Shown piece by piece: positions 18,429-27,512 of a DNA stretch of 64,000 nucleotides. The stretch is from positions 88,820 through 152,819 of the forward strand of contig CAWHLK010000034.1 of NCBI GenBank assembly GCA_963829965.1. Reading direction: 5' to 3'. How positions within the stretch are numbered: the first letter of the stretch is position 1; each line of letters starts with the position of its first letter. The translations under genes and the position numbers were made by a program. The notes beneath the pieces are model-generated. The model saw only the letters and a program-made list of their open reading frames with translations. It did not search any database and was not told the origin of the DNA. The stretch comes from DASXZH01 sp963829965 (GTDB lineage Bacteria; Armatimonadota; Fimbriimonadia; Fimbriimonadales; Fimbriimonadaceae).

Positions 18429-19446
18429 AAAGCGAAGAAAACTGGGATGTATCATCTTTGTCCTCTTCCTGGTAGTTCTGGGCCTGGGTGGGTTTGCAGG
18501 TTGGACGTGGTTTAAAAACGAACTGGCGCCAATGCCGGAAGGGAAGGTCTTTCTGGTGCGCTATCCCAAGGCTAAATCGTTTGAGGCCGTCCTCGGAGAT
18601 TTGCACGGCAAGGGGGTTGTTCGAGATGTTGCGGTCCTAAACCTCTATGCCCGTTGGAAGCATGAGAATCTGCGGGTTCCCGAAGGCACTTATAGTTTCC
18701 AGCCCGGAATGACGGCTGACGAAGTTCTGAGGGCGCTGCGGTCAAAGCTCGTCCAGATGGTTAGGATTCCCGAAACCAACTTTTCCTACCGCACCGCGAA
18801 TCTGCTTCAAGAGCATGGAGTGTTGGACGCGAGCGACTATAACGATTTGATTGATGAGCCGTCCGAGTTCACCTCAGACGTAGATTTCCCGCTGCCGAAA
18901 GCTTCCCTTGAGGGGTATCTCTACCCTGACACGTACGATTTGCCTCCCCTTCTTGGCGCGCACGATACCATTGACCGTCAGCTGAAAGCATTTGAAACCA
19001 AGGTCTACCCTTTGCTCAAGAATGTAAAGGACCCGAACAAGGTTCTTACGATCGCCTCTATGGTCGAGTTGGAGGCTGCAAAGGACAAGGACCGGCCTCT
19101 CATTGCAGGTGTCATCATGAATCGCTTGAACAGCGGAATGAGGCTACAGATCGACGCAACCGTGCTCTACGGCATGAAACAGTGGCGGCGGTTGAACTTT
19201 GCCGACTACAAGTATCCGTCTCCTTACAACACGTATCTGCGCAACGGCTTGCCCCCTGGCCCGATTTGCTCTCCCACCGTCAAAAGCGTGGAGGCCGCCC
19301 TGCACCCGGCCAAGCACGGCTATTTCTATTACGTGGCCATGCCCAATGGCTATAGCATTTTTGCGAAGTCCTATCCGGAGCACCTCGCCAACGTGGCGAA
19401 AATGCGGGCGGCGAAGCTGGCAGCGGCTAAGCTTAAGAAGCCATGA
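18415..19446 (+). CDS. mltG: Endolytic murein transglycosylase MltG
   Basis: A 343-residue inner-membrane protein with an N-terminal basic stretch and one membrane helix (CIIFVLFLVVLGLGGFAG). A LysM-like region is followed by the YceG domain, including TIASMVELEAAKDKDRPLIA with the catalytic Glu, GVIMNRLNSGMRLQIDATVL, YNTYLRNGLPPGPICSPTVK and the end YFYYVAMPNGYSIFAKSYPE. MltG cleaves nascent peptidoglycan strands and sets their length. It is embedded in an operon with ruvX, hisN and aroE; mltG-ruvX proximity is seen in other phyla too. The stop overlaps the next start (ATGA, 19,443-19,446). Confidence 0.92.
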   Translation: MPKSKKRRKLGCIIFVLFLVVLGLGGFAGWTWFKNELAPMPEGKVFLVRYPKAKSFEAVLGDLHGKGVVRDVAVLNLYARWKHENLRVPEGTYSFQPGMTADEVLRALRSKLVQMVRIPETNFSYRTANLLQEHGVLDASDYNDLIDEPSEFTSDVDFPLPKASLEGYLYPDTYDLPPLLGAHDTIDRQLKAFETKVYPLLKNVKDPNKVLTIASMVELEAAKDKDRPLIAGVIMNRLNSGMRLQIDATVLYGMKQWRRLNFADYKYPSPYNTYLRNGLPPGPICSPTVKSVEAALHPAKHGYFYYVAMPNGYSIFAKSYPEHLANVAKMRAAKLAAAKLKKP

Positions 19447-20481
19447 GCGGATTCAGAGCAGGAAAAGTCGATCGCTCCAGACTCGGCTTAAGTAAACATC
19501 TGGCCCCCACCAGGGCAGTCAACCAGTTGGTCGATATAAAGCTGGAAGAGCTGGCATCGCTGGGCAAGAAGCTCATTCTGCTCGATGTGGACAATACCCT
19601 TGTTGGCTGGCACAGCCATGACATTCCGGACTCCACCCGTGTCTGGGTCGCTAAGCTTAAAGAAGCCGGAATGCAGATGTGCATTCTGAGTAACACGAGG
19701 AAACCTGCCCGTTTGCAAAAGCTGGCTACAGCACTTGACATCCCCTATCTTCGCGGTAGATTCAAACCGAGCCGAAAAATGTACCGCGACGCTATCGAGA
19801 AAATACGGGACTACGGAAGCGGAAACCATTATGATCGGCGATCAGCTTTTCACCGATATTCTCGGCGCCAACCGAACCGGGGTTGACGCCATATGGGTTC
19901 ACCCTATGACCGGCAACGATTTTATTGGCACAAAAGTTAGTCGGATGGGAGAGAAACTCGTGCGCGGCCGCTTCCATAAAGCCATGGAGGAAGAGCTGGC
20001 AATTGAAGGTGAATTGGCGGGTGGAAAGCCCGGCGGAGATGTAGTCGGCCAGTTTTTTAAGTTCGCGGTGGTTGGCGGAGTCTCGACTGCCATCGACGCG
20101 GGCATTGTGTGGATCTTAACCTTTGGAGTGCAGCTTGGTGGGACATCGGCATTTGCTCCCACAATCATCAAATCGATTAGCACAACCATAGCCGCCTGCA
20201 ATAGCTTTCTGCTGAATAGAACTTGGACCTTTAAGGTCAGCGGAACCGGGAACCGAGGCAAGCACGCGAGCAGGTTTGCGGTGGTGACTGTTATAGGGCT
20301 GCTGCTGAACGTTGCCATCTATTCCGTGGTCTTACGGTTGCTGAACGGGCCAAACATCGCCCTCGTTCCCGACGCTTCCAAGAAACTCCACGCCGGGATC
20401 GGGTTTGTTATTGCGACCGGTATCGTCATGTTCTGGAACTTCTTCGCGCAAAAACATTGGGCATTTCGGGAAAAGCACTGA
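19443..20481 (+). CDS. YqeG-type HAD phosphatase fused to a GtrA-like membrane domain, one frameshift
   Basis: About 345 residues as one chain after repair. The N-terminal half is a YqeG-family HAD phosphatase: LILLDVDNTLVGWHSHDIPD (nucleophile Asp), QMCILSNTRKPARLQKLATA, FKPSRKMYRDAIEK and GDQLFTDILGANRTGVDAIW. After a linker rich in Glu and Gly comes a GtrA-like domain with four membrane helices (FFKFAVVGGVSTAIDAGIVW, ...NSFLLNRTWTFK, and GFVIATGIVMFWNFFAQKHW). GtrA proteins help move lipid-linked sugars. The frame breaks in an A4 run near 19,800-19,803 (GAGAAAATACGG). With A3 the sequence reads EKYGTTEAETIMIGDQ. The fusion is unusual. The stop lies inside the aroE start region. Confidence 0.82.
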
Positions 20482-21311
20482 CTCAAACCTTTGACTGGCG
20501 TGAAGCGCCGACAGCCCAGTTCGCGGTTCTAGCGGAGCATGCCGGCCACTCGCTTTCTCCGGCTATGCATGAGGCTGGCTTTGCTTCGGTTGGACTGGCC
20601 TACCGCTATGTCGCGGTGAACGTGCCGATTGGGGAAGTTGGAATTGCTTTGGATCATCTTGCGGCATCCGGGTTTATGGGAGTCAATGTGACGATGCCCC
20701 ATAAGGAGGAAGCGCTCGCGTGGCTCTCCCGTTTTGAGAATCCGGACTACCCGCAAGTGCGGGCGACGAATACGATTCGATTGTGCGACCGAGTTGGGTT
20801 CAACACGGATACACTCGGCCTCCTTAGATCGTTCTCAACCCTTGAGCTGCATTCCGGTGATAAGTGTCTGGTTCTTGGCGCCGGTGGCTCGGCCGCAGCC
20901 GCCGTCGCGGTCTTGATCCGAATGGGTTTGGAAGTCGCTATCTGGAATAGAACGAGGTCCCGTGCGGAGGCGCTCGCGGCGCAGATGGGGGCTCGGGTGG
21001 TGGATACCTTGTCCTTGGAAGGCTTCCGTCTGGTCGTCCATGCCACTTCGGCCGGAAAGGCCGGAGAGGAGCCGCCGGTGGACTGGGCATATGTATCGCC
21101 GGAATGTATCGCCTATGATCTATTCTATGCGCCCGGTTCCACACCGTTTCTGCGCAGTGCCTCGACCAAGAACCTAACTACTAAGGACGGCGTCGAACTC
21201 TTGGTGTATCAAGGTGCCGAGGCGTGGCGTTGCTGGAGATTGCATCCCGAAGCACCAGTCGAACAAATGGAGAAAACGGTTCGTGAAAATCTTGCCGCCC
21301 ACCGAGGATAG
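20457..21311 (+). CDS. aroE: Shikimate dehydrogenase
   Basis: About 284 residues, the normal length. AroE reduces 3-dehydroshikimate with NADPH in the shikimate pathway. Visible motifs are the shikimate-binding AGHSLSPAMHEAGFASVGLA, the catalytic Lys in VNVTMPHKEEALAWL, FNTDTLGLLRSF, the nucleotide loop VLGAGGSAAAAVAVLIR, and the NADP-side IWNRTRSRAEALAAQ. The start is taken as the TTG at 20,457, overlapping the upstream gene by 25 bp. A slightly later non-ATG start is possible. The end overlaps the sua5 start by 29 bp. Confidence 0.9.
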   Translation: MGISGKALTQTFDWREAPTAQFAVLAEHAGHSLSPAMHEAGFASVGLAYRYVAVNVPIGEVGIALDHLAASGFMGVNVTMPHKEEALAWLSRFENPDYPQVRATNTIRLCDRVGFNTDTLGLLRSFSTLELHSGDKCLVLGAGGSAAAAVAVLIRMGLEVAIWNRTRSRAEALAAQMGARVVDTLSLEGFRLVVHATSAGKAGEEPPVDWAYVSPECIAYDLFYAPGSTPFLRSASTKNLTTKDGVELLVYQGAEAWRCWRLHPEAPVEQMEKTVRENLAAHRG

Positions 21312-22196
21312 CGTTGGGCTGGCCAGCACCTTCCTTTTTGGTGGAAGGCTTGTGGTCGTCCCTACGGAGACTGTTTACGGCCTTGCGGCCAACGCCCTGG
21401 ACGAACTGGCGGTGGAAGCCATTTTTAAAGCCAAGGGCAGGCCTTTGGGGCATCCCTTGATAAGCCACATAGGGACCTTGGCCCAAGTTAAACTGGTCGT
21501 GTCCGAATGGCCGGATAAAGCACAACTCCTTGCGGAGGCCTTCTGGCCCGGCCCTTTGAGCATGGTTCTGCCGAAGGCCAAGAGCTTGCCTGCGATAGTA
21601 ACGGGGGGCTTGGAGACTGCGGCGGTCCGGATGCCGGGCCACGAAGTCTTTAGAATTCTTCAAAAGACTCCCGTGCCGGTTGCGGCCCCAAGCGCGAACC
21701 TTTTCACTGAAGTTTCGCCGACTCGTGTAGGGCACTTGTCACCCAAGATCCTGGAAGCCGCGGCACTGGCCATCGATGCTGGCCCATGCGAGTACGGAAT
21801 CGAGTCCACGGTCATCGATCTTAGCAAAAAGTGCCCCGCCTTCTCCGGCCAGGCGCTATTTCCGCGGCACAACTGGAGGCTGTGCTCAACATAACGCTCC
21901 AGGAGGGAGACCGAAGGAAATCGCCCGGCAGCCACCACAAGCACTATTCGCCCAAGGCGAGAATCCGCCTGGCCGAAGAAATCGCTTCAAATCCGGGCCT
22001 GATCTTAGGGCCGTTGAACGGCCCGAAGCAGATTTCCATGCCCACGAATGCACAGGAGTACGCCGCCAAACTCTACGACGCCTTTCATGAGCTGGACAAG
22101 CAGGAAGTCACGGAGATTTGGATCGAAAAGCCCCCGGAAACGCCCGCATGGGAGGCGGTATGGGACAGATTGAGACGAGCAAGTTCAGACGGCTGA
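21283..22196 (+). CDS. L-threonylcarbamoyladenylate synthase (Sua5/YwlC), one frameshift
   Basis: About 304 residues from the GTG at 21,283 after repair, the length of the two-domain Sua5 form. The enzyme makes TC-AMP for the universal t6A37 tRNA modification. Motifs are VVVPTETVYGLAANALD, FKAKGRPLGHPLISHI, FWPGPLSMVLPK, AAVRMPGHEVFRIL and AAPSANLFTEVSPTRVGHL. The frame breaks in an A5 run at 21,826-21,830 (AGCAAAAAGTG). One more A gives STVIDLSKK followed by VPRLLRPGAISAAQLEAVL, and the C-terminal Sua5 domain then runs through SHHKHYSPKARIRL to the TGA at 22,194-22,196. It is the last gene of the operon that starts at hisN. Confidence 0.88.
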
Positions 22197-22213
22197 CTTC
22201 GTGGATGGCGGCT

Positions 22214-22979
22214 TCACAAAATCACTTCCTGCGGCAGCCTTGTCAAAAGCGTTCTGAAGACCTTCGATTGGTTTTCAAGCTCCTGGGTGGACGCGGCCAA
22301 TGGCAACACGACCATCGCGCCTTTGATTGCGATCAAAAAGCTTTCGATGGTGGAGGCCAAGTCTCGGCCCCGTTCGATATGGGGGATTGAATTGCTCTGC
22401 TTTTCCAGCACGGCGCGCGCGGTTTCAATGGCAACCGCCGCCAGGCTCTCTTCGCGTGGCATGGGGGCGGTCAGCGGTAGGTCCCGAGGTATAAGCACCA
22501 CATACAGAACGTGGATTTCGGCGCTTCGCGCCTCCGCCAATTGGGAGGCGAGGATCAACGCTTCGCGGTCCACATCGCTGCCTGTGAGCAGTACGGCAAG
22601 CCTGGCCGCAGTTGGCGGTGCGAATTTTCTTTGCCCTGCTTCGCATTGATCAGGAGGTCCAAAGAGCGCCTGGCTTCCTCGCACGTCTGTGCAAGGGCAA
22701 GCTGGGAGCGAACTTCCGGAACTGAGCGAAGAACCTCAAGGATCTTATCGGGAACGCAAGCAACGATGACCCGGGCTTCCTGGTTCCGGATGAACTCCAT
22801 CACGTCACGAAAGGTCTGCGCGCCCTCTTCGTTGGCCTCCGTAAGGCCGGTGCAATCGATAATCACGCCCGTAGGGTGGCGTTTGAGGGTCAAGGAAATT
22901 GCCGTGTGCAGCGTCTCCCAAAATTGGATCGCAATGCACCCGAAAGGATGATCATGTCCTCGTAGGACTCAACGATCAT
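22214..22979 (-). CDS. STAS-domain / universal stress protein fusion, two frameshifts
   Basis: About 255 residues when two frameshifts are repaired. It starts at the ATG at 22,979, overlapping the stop of the transporter gene (ATGA), so it is translationally coupled to it. Residues 1-105 look like a STAS domain (anti-sigma-factor-antagonist fold): MIVESYEDMIILSGALRSN, TLKRHPTGVIIDCTGLTEAN, FRDVMEFIRNQEARVIVACV. The second half is a UspA-type domain: ARLAVLLTGSDVDREALILA, EIHVLYVVLIPRDLPL, IERGRDLASTIESFLIAIKG. The frame breaks at a T4 run near 22,920 (AATTTTGGGAG, coding strand) and at an A4 run near 22,640 (AAAGAAAATTC). One added base at each restores the chain. A STAS-USP protein beside a potassium transporter suggests a role in controlling it. 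Confidence 0.75.
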
Positions 22980-24808
22980 TTAAGGAAATACCTCACGTTT
23001 GTGATGACCACATTCTTCCGCGATCTCAACGCAATTTTTAGCGGGATCGCCGCGTTATTATGCAACAGGCCTTGCCACCACCGCTTGGGAACTGCCTCAG
23101 GAACGATAACCGTGATGAAAGCTGTTGGGTCCTCGGCAATCGCCTGGTCGATGTATTCCGTAATTGGCTGCAGCAACGAGCGATAGGGCGATTCGAGGAT
23201 GACGAGAGGTATATCCGCGCCAAAGCGGATCCAATCTTCCTTGACTGTTTTAGCGCTTGCTGGATCCATCGTGACGTGGAGCGCGCGCACGTCCTTGGCC
23301 ATCCCGGTTGCATAGCTGATTGCCTGCAAGATGCCTTTGTGAACCCTGGGCACCAAGAGAAGGACGGTGTTCTTTACCGGCTGCAAACAATCCTCTTGGG
23401 TAAGGCTGAGCGCCTTCGCAAGGTAGCGATAATGCCGATGGATCAGCGAAAACATCGTCAAGAATACGGCAAGCGCGATCAGTACGATCCAACCGCCTTC
23501 TGCGAACTTGGTCACGATGATGACGCCCGCGACGACTGCCGTGCACATGCCCCCAAGAAGGCTCACCAGCATGGTGGCGAATTTCTTCGCCTTAACTTGG
23601 TGAACCACCATCCCAAACTGGCTCAACGTGAATGCGGTAAATACCCCGATCGCATAAAGGGGGATGAGTGCCTCTGTGTTTCCTTTGAAAACCACGATCA
23701 AGGTCGTCGCAAAAACGGTGAGAACAATGATGCCGTTTTGGAATACGAGACGGTCGCCGACGCTGGCCAGTTGTCGCGGCATAAATCCGTCGCGGGCGAT
23801 CATGCTGGACAGCCTCGGGAAGTCCGCGAACGCTGTGTTGGCGGCAACAATCAGGATTAAAGCCGTAAATATTTGAAGCAGGTACAGGTAGGCGCTGTGG
23901 GCGCCAAAAACTTGCGCGCAGATCAATGCAAGAACGGTTTTATAGCCATGAGCATGATCGTCGAGATACGGGATCACGTGAAGCTGCGAGGCCAGCCAGC
24001 TTGTGCCGAGGAACATGACCGCAAGAATCGCAGCCATCCAGGACAGGGTGATGGACGCATTTCGCGATTCCGGAGCGCGGAACGCTTGAATGCCGTTCGA
24101 GATCGCTTCGATTCCGGTCATTGCCGTGCAGCCGTTGGCAAACGCTTTGAGCAGGAGGAACAGCCCGAAGGCTTCCAGCGCCTGCGGCGGGTTAGGGTCC
24201 GCCATCTGCACGATATGCATCGTTGGCAGCTTGAATAGCCCCACCACAATCATCCCTAGCATCAAAAAAATAAAACTGTAGGTGGGAATCGCAAAGGCGA
24301 TGCCGCTTTCCTTGGTTCCGCGCAGGTTCACGATCGCGATGAGGGCGACGCAAAGGACGTTGACAGCAACCAAATAATGCTGAATCTCAGGAAATACCGA
24401 GACGAGCGCTTCCACTCCCGCGGTCACCGAAACCGAAACCGTTAAAACATAGTCCAGCAGCAAGGAGGCGCCGGCGATGCGGCCCGCCATCGAGCCTAGG
24501 TTGGCGCTGGCGACCGTATAAGAGCCTCCTCCGTGGGGATAGGCGTGGAGGGTTTGGTAGTAGCTGGAGGCCACGACAATAATGAGCACCGCGATCGCGA
24601 TCGAAATGCCGAAAGTGATATGCAAGTAGCCGGATCCCGCAAGCAGCAGCGCCCCCATCGTCGCTTCCGTGGCGTACGCCACAGACGACAAGGCATCCGA
24701 CGCGAAAACGGGCAAGGCGAAAATCTTGCTTAGGCGTTGGTGGTGTGCGTGCTTGGTAGCAATCGGCTTTCCGAAGAAAAACCTTTTTGCTGTAGTGAGG
24801 ACACTCAT
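22976..24808 (-). CDS. KimA-like APC-family potassium uptake transporter
   Basis: A 610-residue membrane protein of the APC superfamily, nearly identical in length to B. subtilis KimA (about 607). The N-terminus has FALPVFASDALSSVAYATEA, the family signature that begins TM1, then GGGSYTVASANLGSMAGRIA and about ten further helices. After about residue 445 comes a soluble C-terminal domain of KimA/USP-like fold (VKNTVLLLVPRVHKGILQAI, FGADIPLVILESPYRSLLQP, FITVIVPEAVPKRWWQGLL). KimA is a high-affinity K+/H+ symporter regulated by cyclic-di-AMP. No riboswitch fits in the 53-bp upstream gap. It is followed without a gap by the STAS-USP gene, and preceded on the same strand by a deacetylase. Confidence 0.8.
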   Translation of the reverse strand: MSVLTTAKRFFFGKPIATKHAHHQRLSKIFALPVFASDALSSVAYATEATMGALLLAGSGYLHITFGISIAIAVLIIVVASSYYQTLHAYPHGGGSYTVASANLGSMAGRIAGASLLLDYVLTVSVSVTAGVEALVSVFPEIQHYLVAVNVLCVALIAIVNLRGTKESGIAFAIPTYSFIFLMLGMIVVGLFKLPTMHIVQMADPNPPQALEAFGLFLLLKAFANGCTAMTGIEAISNGIQAFRAPESRNASITLSWMAAILAVMFLGTSWLASQLHVIPYLDDHAHGYKTVLALICAQVFGAHSAYLYLLQIFTALILIVAANTAFADFPRLSSMIARDGFMPRQLASVGDRLVFQNGIIVLTVFATTLIVVFKGNTEALIPLYAIGVFTAFTLSQFGMVVHQVKAKKFATMLVSLLGGMCTAVVAGVIIVTKFAEGGWIVLIALAVFLTMFSLIHRHYRYLAKALSLTQEDCLQPVKNTVLLLVPRVHKGILQAISYATGMAKDVRALHVTMDPASAKTVKEDWIRFGADIPLVILESPYRSLLQPITEYIDQAIAEDPTAFITVIVPEAVPKRWWQGLLHNNAAIPLKIALRSRKNVVITNVRYFLK

Positions 24809-24861
24809 ATAGGCAGGCCCAAATATGATGACACTTTTTGGAGTTTGACTGTCGGATTCAC

Positions 24862-25617
24862 CTAAGGTAAATGAGGACGAATGTGCAACTTATAGAGAAG
24901 CAGCGGCAATGCATCGCCGTAGGCCACAACGATGCGGGCAAAAAGAAATGGATTCTTTCCGCCAGGCCATTTATCAACCGTATAGGCCGACGTGTAGCCC
25001 AATTTGACCAAGATTTCCGGGCTTTGGGGAGTGTAGCCGCCGTAGGGGTAGCAGGCTGAATCGAGCCTGAATCCTCGCCGGCTGAGTTCTTCGTGAGCTT
25101 CGGTCCATTCCTTTTCCTCGCTTTCAGGATGTTGGTCCAAATGCACATGCCTCATCGTGTGGTTGCCGATTTCAAACCCCGCCTTTTCCGCCGCAAGCAG
25201 CTGATCCCAATCCGCCAAGGGCTTTTCCGTGCCCACGTCCCAACTCGACTCACCGCCTACGCAACTGGGAACAGGATAGAGGGTAGCCCTGACTTGGTAA
25301 CGTTGTAGAACCTCTAGGCCATGTGTAAGCGTCGAAGTATAAGCGTCGTCAAACGTGAAGCACACGGTTCGGTCCTGCGTCTTTATCATGTCCCTCGCGA
25401 GCGCAAAAGAGAACCTACGGCGCAAAAAAAACGTTATATGGGATTCAAGCCTCTTGGGCTCGATATTGTAACTCCGGCCTGCTTCAGCCACCGGGGCCAC
25501 TTGATGATAACAAAGAACAACTCGATTCAATCTTTTCCTGCTTTTGATTACTCGGGTGTTAGGCTTAGCGCCAACTTTCCAACCGATTATGCCGATTACG
25601 TAGCCAAACGGAGCCAA
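24862..25617 (-). CDS. Polysaccharide deacetylase family protein
   Basis: About 250 residues with a NodB-type domain: VVLCYHQVAPVAEAGRSYNI, the metal motif VCFTFDDAYTSTLTHG, and the HxxxH metal site GNHTMRHVHLDQHPESEEKE, then SACYPYGGYTPQSPEILVKL. It probably removes acetyl groups from cell-wall or capsular glycans. The first 30 residues before RLNRVVLCYHQ are not conserved-looking, so the true start may be further in. No ribosome-binding site settles it. It diverges from the PQQ-repeat gene, with 55 bp between them holding both promoters. Confidence 0.82.
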   Translation of the reverse strand: MAPFGYVIGIIGWKVGAKPNTRVIKSRKRLNRVVLCYHQVAPVAEAGRSYNIEPKRLESHITFFLRRRFSFALARDMIKTQDRTVCFTFDDAYTSTLTHGLEVLQRYQVRATLYPVPSCVGGESSWDVGTEKPLADWDQLLAAEKAGFEIGNHTMRHVHLDQHPESEEKEWTEAHEELSRRGFRLDSACYPYGGYTPQSPEILVKLGYTSAYTVDKWPGGKNPFLFARIVVAYGDALPLLLYKLHIRPHLP

Positions 25618-25672
25618 TGCCCGTTAAAATGCTCTAGTGAGGCTCGTTACCCCTTGGAGGATGTTTAAAATA

Positions 25673-27506
25673 ATGCGAAGAATGCGGTTTGTGGCTTTGC
25701 TGCCGCTGATTTTTGGACTGCTGGCAGCCGCTGCGGCAGATTTCGATGGCCCCGCCCCGCTCTCATGGCGATGGGCGCAGGCTTCCAGAGTGCCGCCCGC
25801 GGGAACGCCTCTCGTGGTCGGGGATACCATCTACGTGGCCGATGGCATGCGTGTTTTTGCGCTGGATAAGGACACCGGCAACGAAAAATGGAAGTTTCCT
25901 ACCGTACAAGACGTCCAAGGATATTTTCGCAAAACGCCGGTGATGGCGGGCGGATTGCTTGTCGTCGCAACCGATAACTTCCTTTATGGCTTGGATCCTG
26001 ATACGGGAGTTCAAAAGTGGTACTACAAGCTTGTCGACCCCACCCAGATGATCTCCGGCCAACCGGTTTCTACCGGCAAGTTCGTCGTCTGTGCGCTGAA
26101 TGCCGAATATCTCATTGCTCTTAACGGCGAGGACGGCAAAGAAATCTGGCCGGCCCAAGAGCATATCAGCGACCACATGCGTGGTGACATGACCACCTAT
26201 GGAGACACTCTGTTCTTTTCACGCAAACGAACGCTCTTTGCAGCATCAACGTGAACGTTCCTGAGAAGGTCAAGACGCTCGGCCAGTTCTCCACACTCAG
26301 CGAGGACGTCGTCCCGATCTTGCGAGGGGAAACTCTCTATATCAACACCGCTCTTATTTGGCTGCATTCTCTGCCGCTTCCGGCCTTTTGCGATGGCAAG
26401 TGGATACACAGCAAGATCTTGTTTTTGGCCCGGCAGCGTCCAGCGAAGGCGAGGCCGTGATCAGCCGTGATGGAGTCCTGACCCTAGTGGACACGCGCGG
26501 CCATATCAAGACCATGAAAGCTGCTGACGGCAAGAGCGTTGTAGATATGAAGATTGACCTTCAATCCGGCGCAGCGGCACGCCCCAGCGCCGCAGGAAAG
26601 CTATTCGTAGTGCCGACGCTTAATGGAGCCATCAACTTGGTAGATCCGAAGGACGGCAGCATTATTTGGCGCTACATGGTCCATCCACAGTCCGAAGAAG
26701 CAGCGGCGCGGATGCGATCTCGACGCGGCCAAACAGGGGCTACAGGCCGTGGTGGCGTTGGGGGAGGCGGTGGAGCAGGTGGCGGCTTAGGCGGCTTAGG
26801 CGGTGGCGCCGGTATTGGTGGCGGCGGCGCTGGTATTGGCGGCGGGGGCGGTTTTGGTGGTGGTGAAGGTGCTGGAGGCGGCCAAGGCGGAGGCCAAGGA
26901 CTCGGCCAGACCGGGGCAAACGGCCAAAGCCAGTTTATGGGCTCAGGCGGCATTGACCGGCCCGACCCCGCAAACTACTCGGTGCAGGCGGCCGGCCCCG
27001 CCACCGTGGTGGGGGACACGCTTCTCCTCCTCGGAGAAGACGGCAGTCTCTTGGCGTTCGATAAGAACACTGGAGTCGACGTCACAGGACCCGAAATCCA
27101 TATGGTTTATCCAGCCGCTGGCTCGGAAGTTAACAGCGATGACTTGGGCCTTGCTTTCCGAATCTCAGATGATGCTTCGGGTGTCAAGGACAGCACCATC
27201 ACCGTAACTGCCAATGGCAAACCGGTGGACCATGAATTCACTGCCGACGGTCTTGATACCGTTCGGTTCAACCTTCACGGGAAGAACGATCTGTTGCCTG
27301 ACGGTCGAGTTGAGTTTGTGGTTACCGCATCGGACTGGCTCGGAAACGTCACCACTGCAAAGTTCTCACTGACCATCGATAACACTCTACCGAAGCTTTA
27401 TCAGCCGAAAATCCCCAATCAAGGAGGCGCCGGCGGAGCTGGTGGCGGCGGTTTCGGTGGCGGGGGCGGCGGCGGTCGTGGCGGCGGCGGTGGCATCGGG
27501 AGATAA
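25673..27506 (+). CDS. Exported PQQ-repeat / glycine-rich / Ig-like surface protein, two frameshifts
   Basis: About 610 residues after repair. It begins with a signal peptide (MRRMRFVALLPLIFGLLAAA). A GGAGG ribosome-binding site lies 12 bp upstream of this ATG; an ATG at 25,661 directly follows it. PQQ-type beta-propeller repeats follow: VVGDTIYVADGMRVFALDKD, TGNEKWKFPTVQDVQGYF, LLVVATDNFLYGLDPDTG. Next are a long Gly-rich linker (about 26,740-26,930), an Ig-like domain (FVVTASDWLGNVTTAKFSLT) and a Gly-rich C-terminus. The frame breaks at a T3 run near 26,237-26,239 (resumes INVNVPEKVKTLGQFSTLSE) and at about 26,362 (CTTATTTGG, expected CTTTATTTGG, resuming LAAFSAASGLLRWQVDTQQD). Both are one-base T losses. 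It is probably an anchored surface protein; no enzyme activity can be inferred. Confidence 0.78.
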
Positions 27507-27512
27507 GAGGGA

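Noticed and set aside
24809..24861. Cyclic-di-AMP (ydaO/yuaA) riboswitch ahead of the KimA-like gene
   Set aside because: Only 53 bp separate it from the upstream gene and no conserved riboswitch core is visible.
26672..26953. Proline-rich minus-strand open frame
   Set aside because: It is the antisense of the Gly-rich linker of the PQQ-repeat protein; GGN codons read as proline on the other strand.
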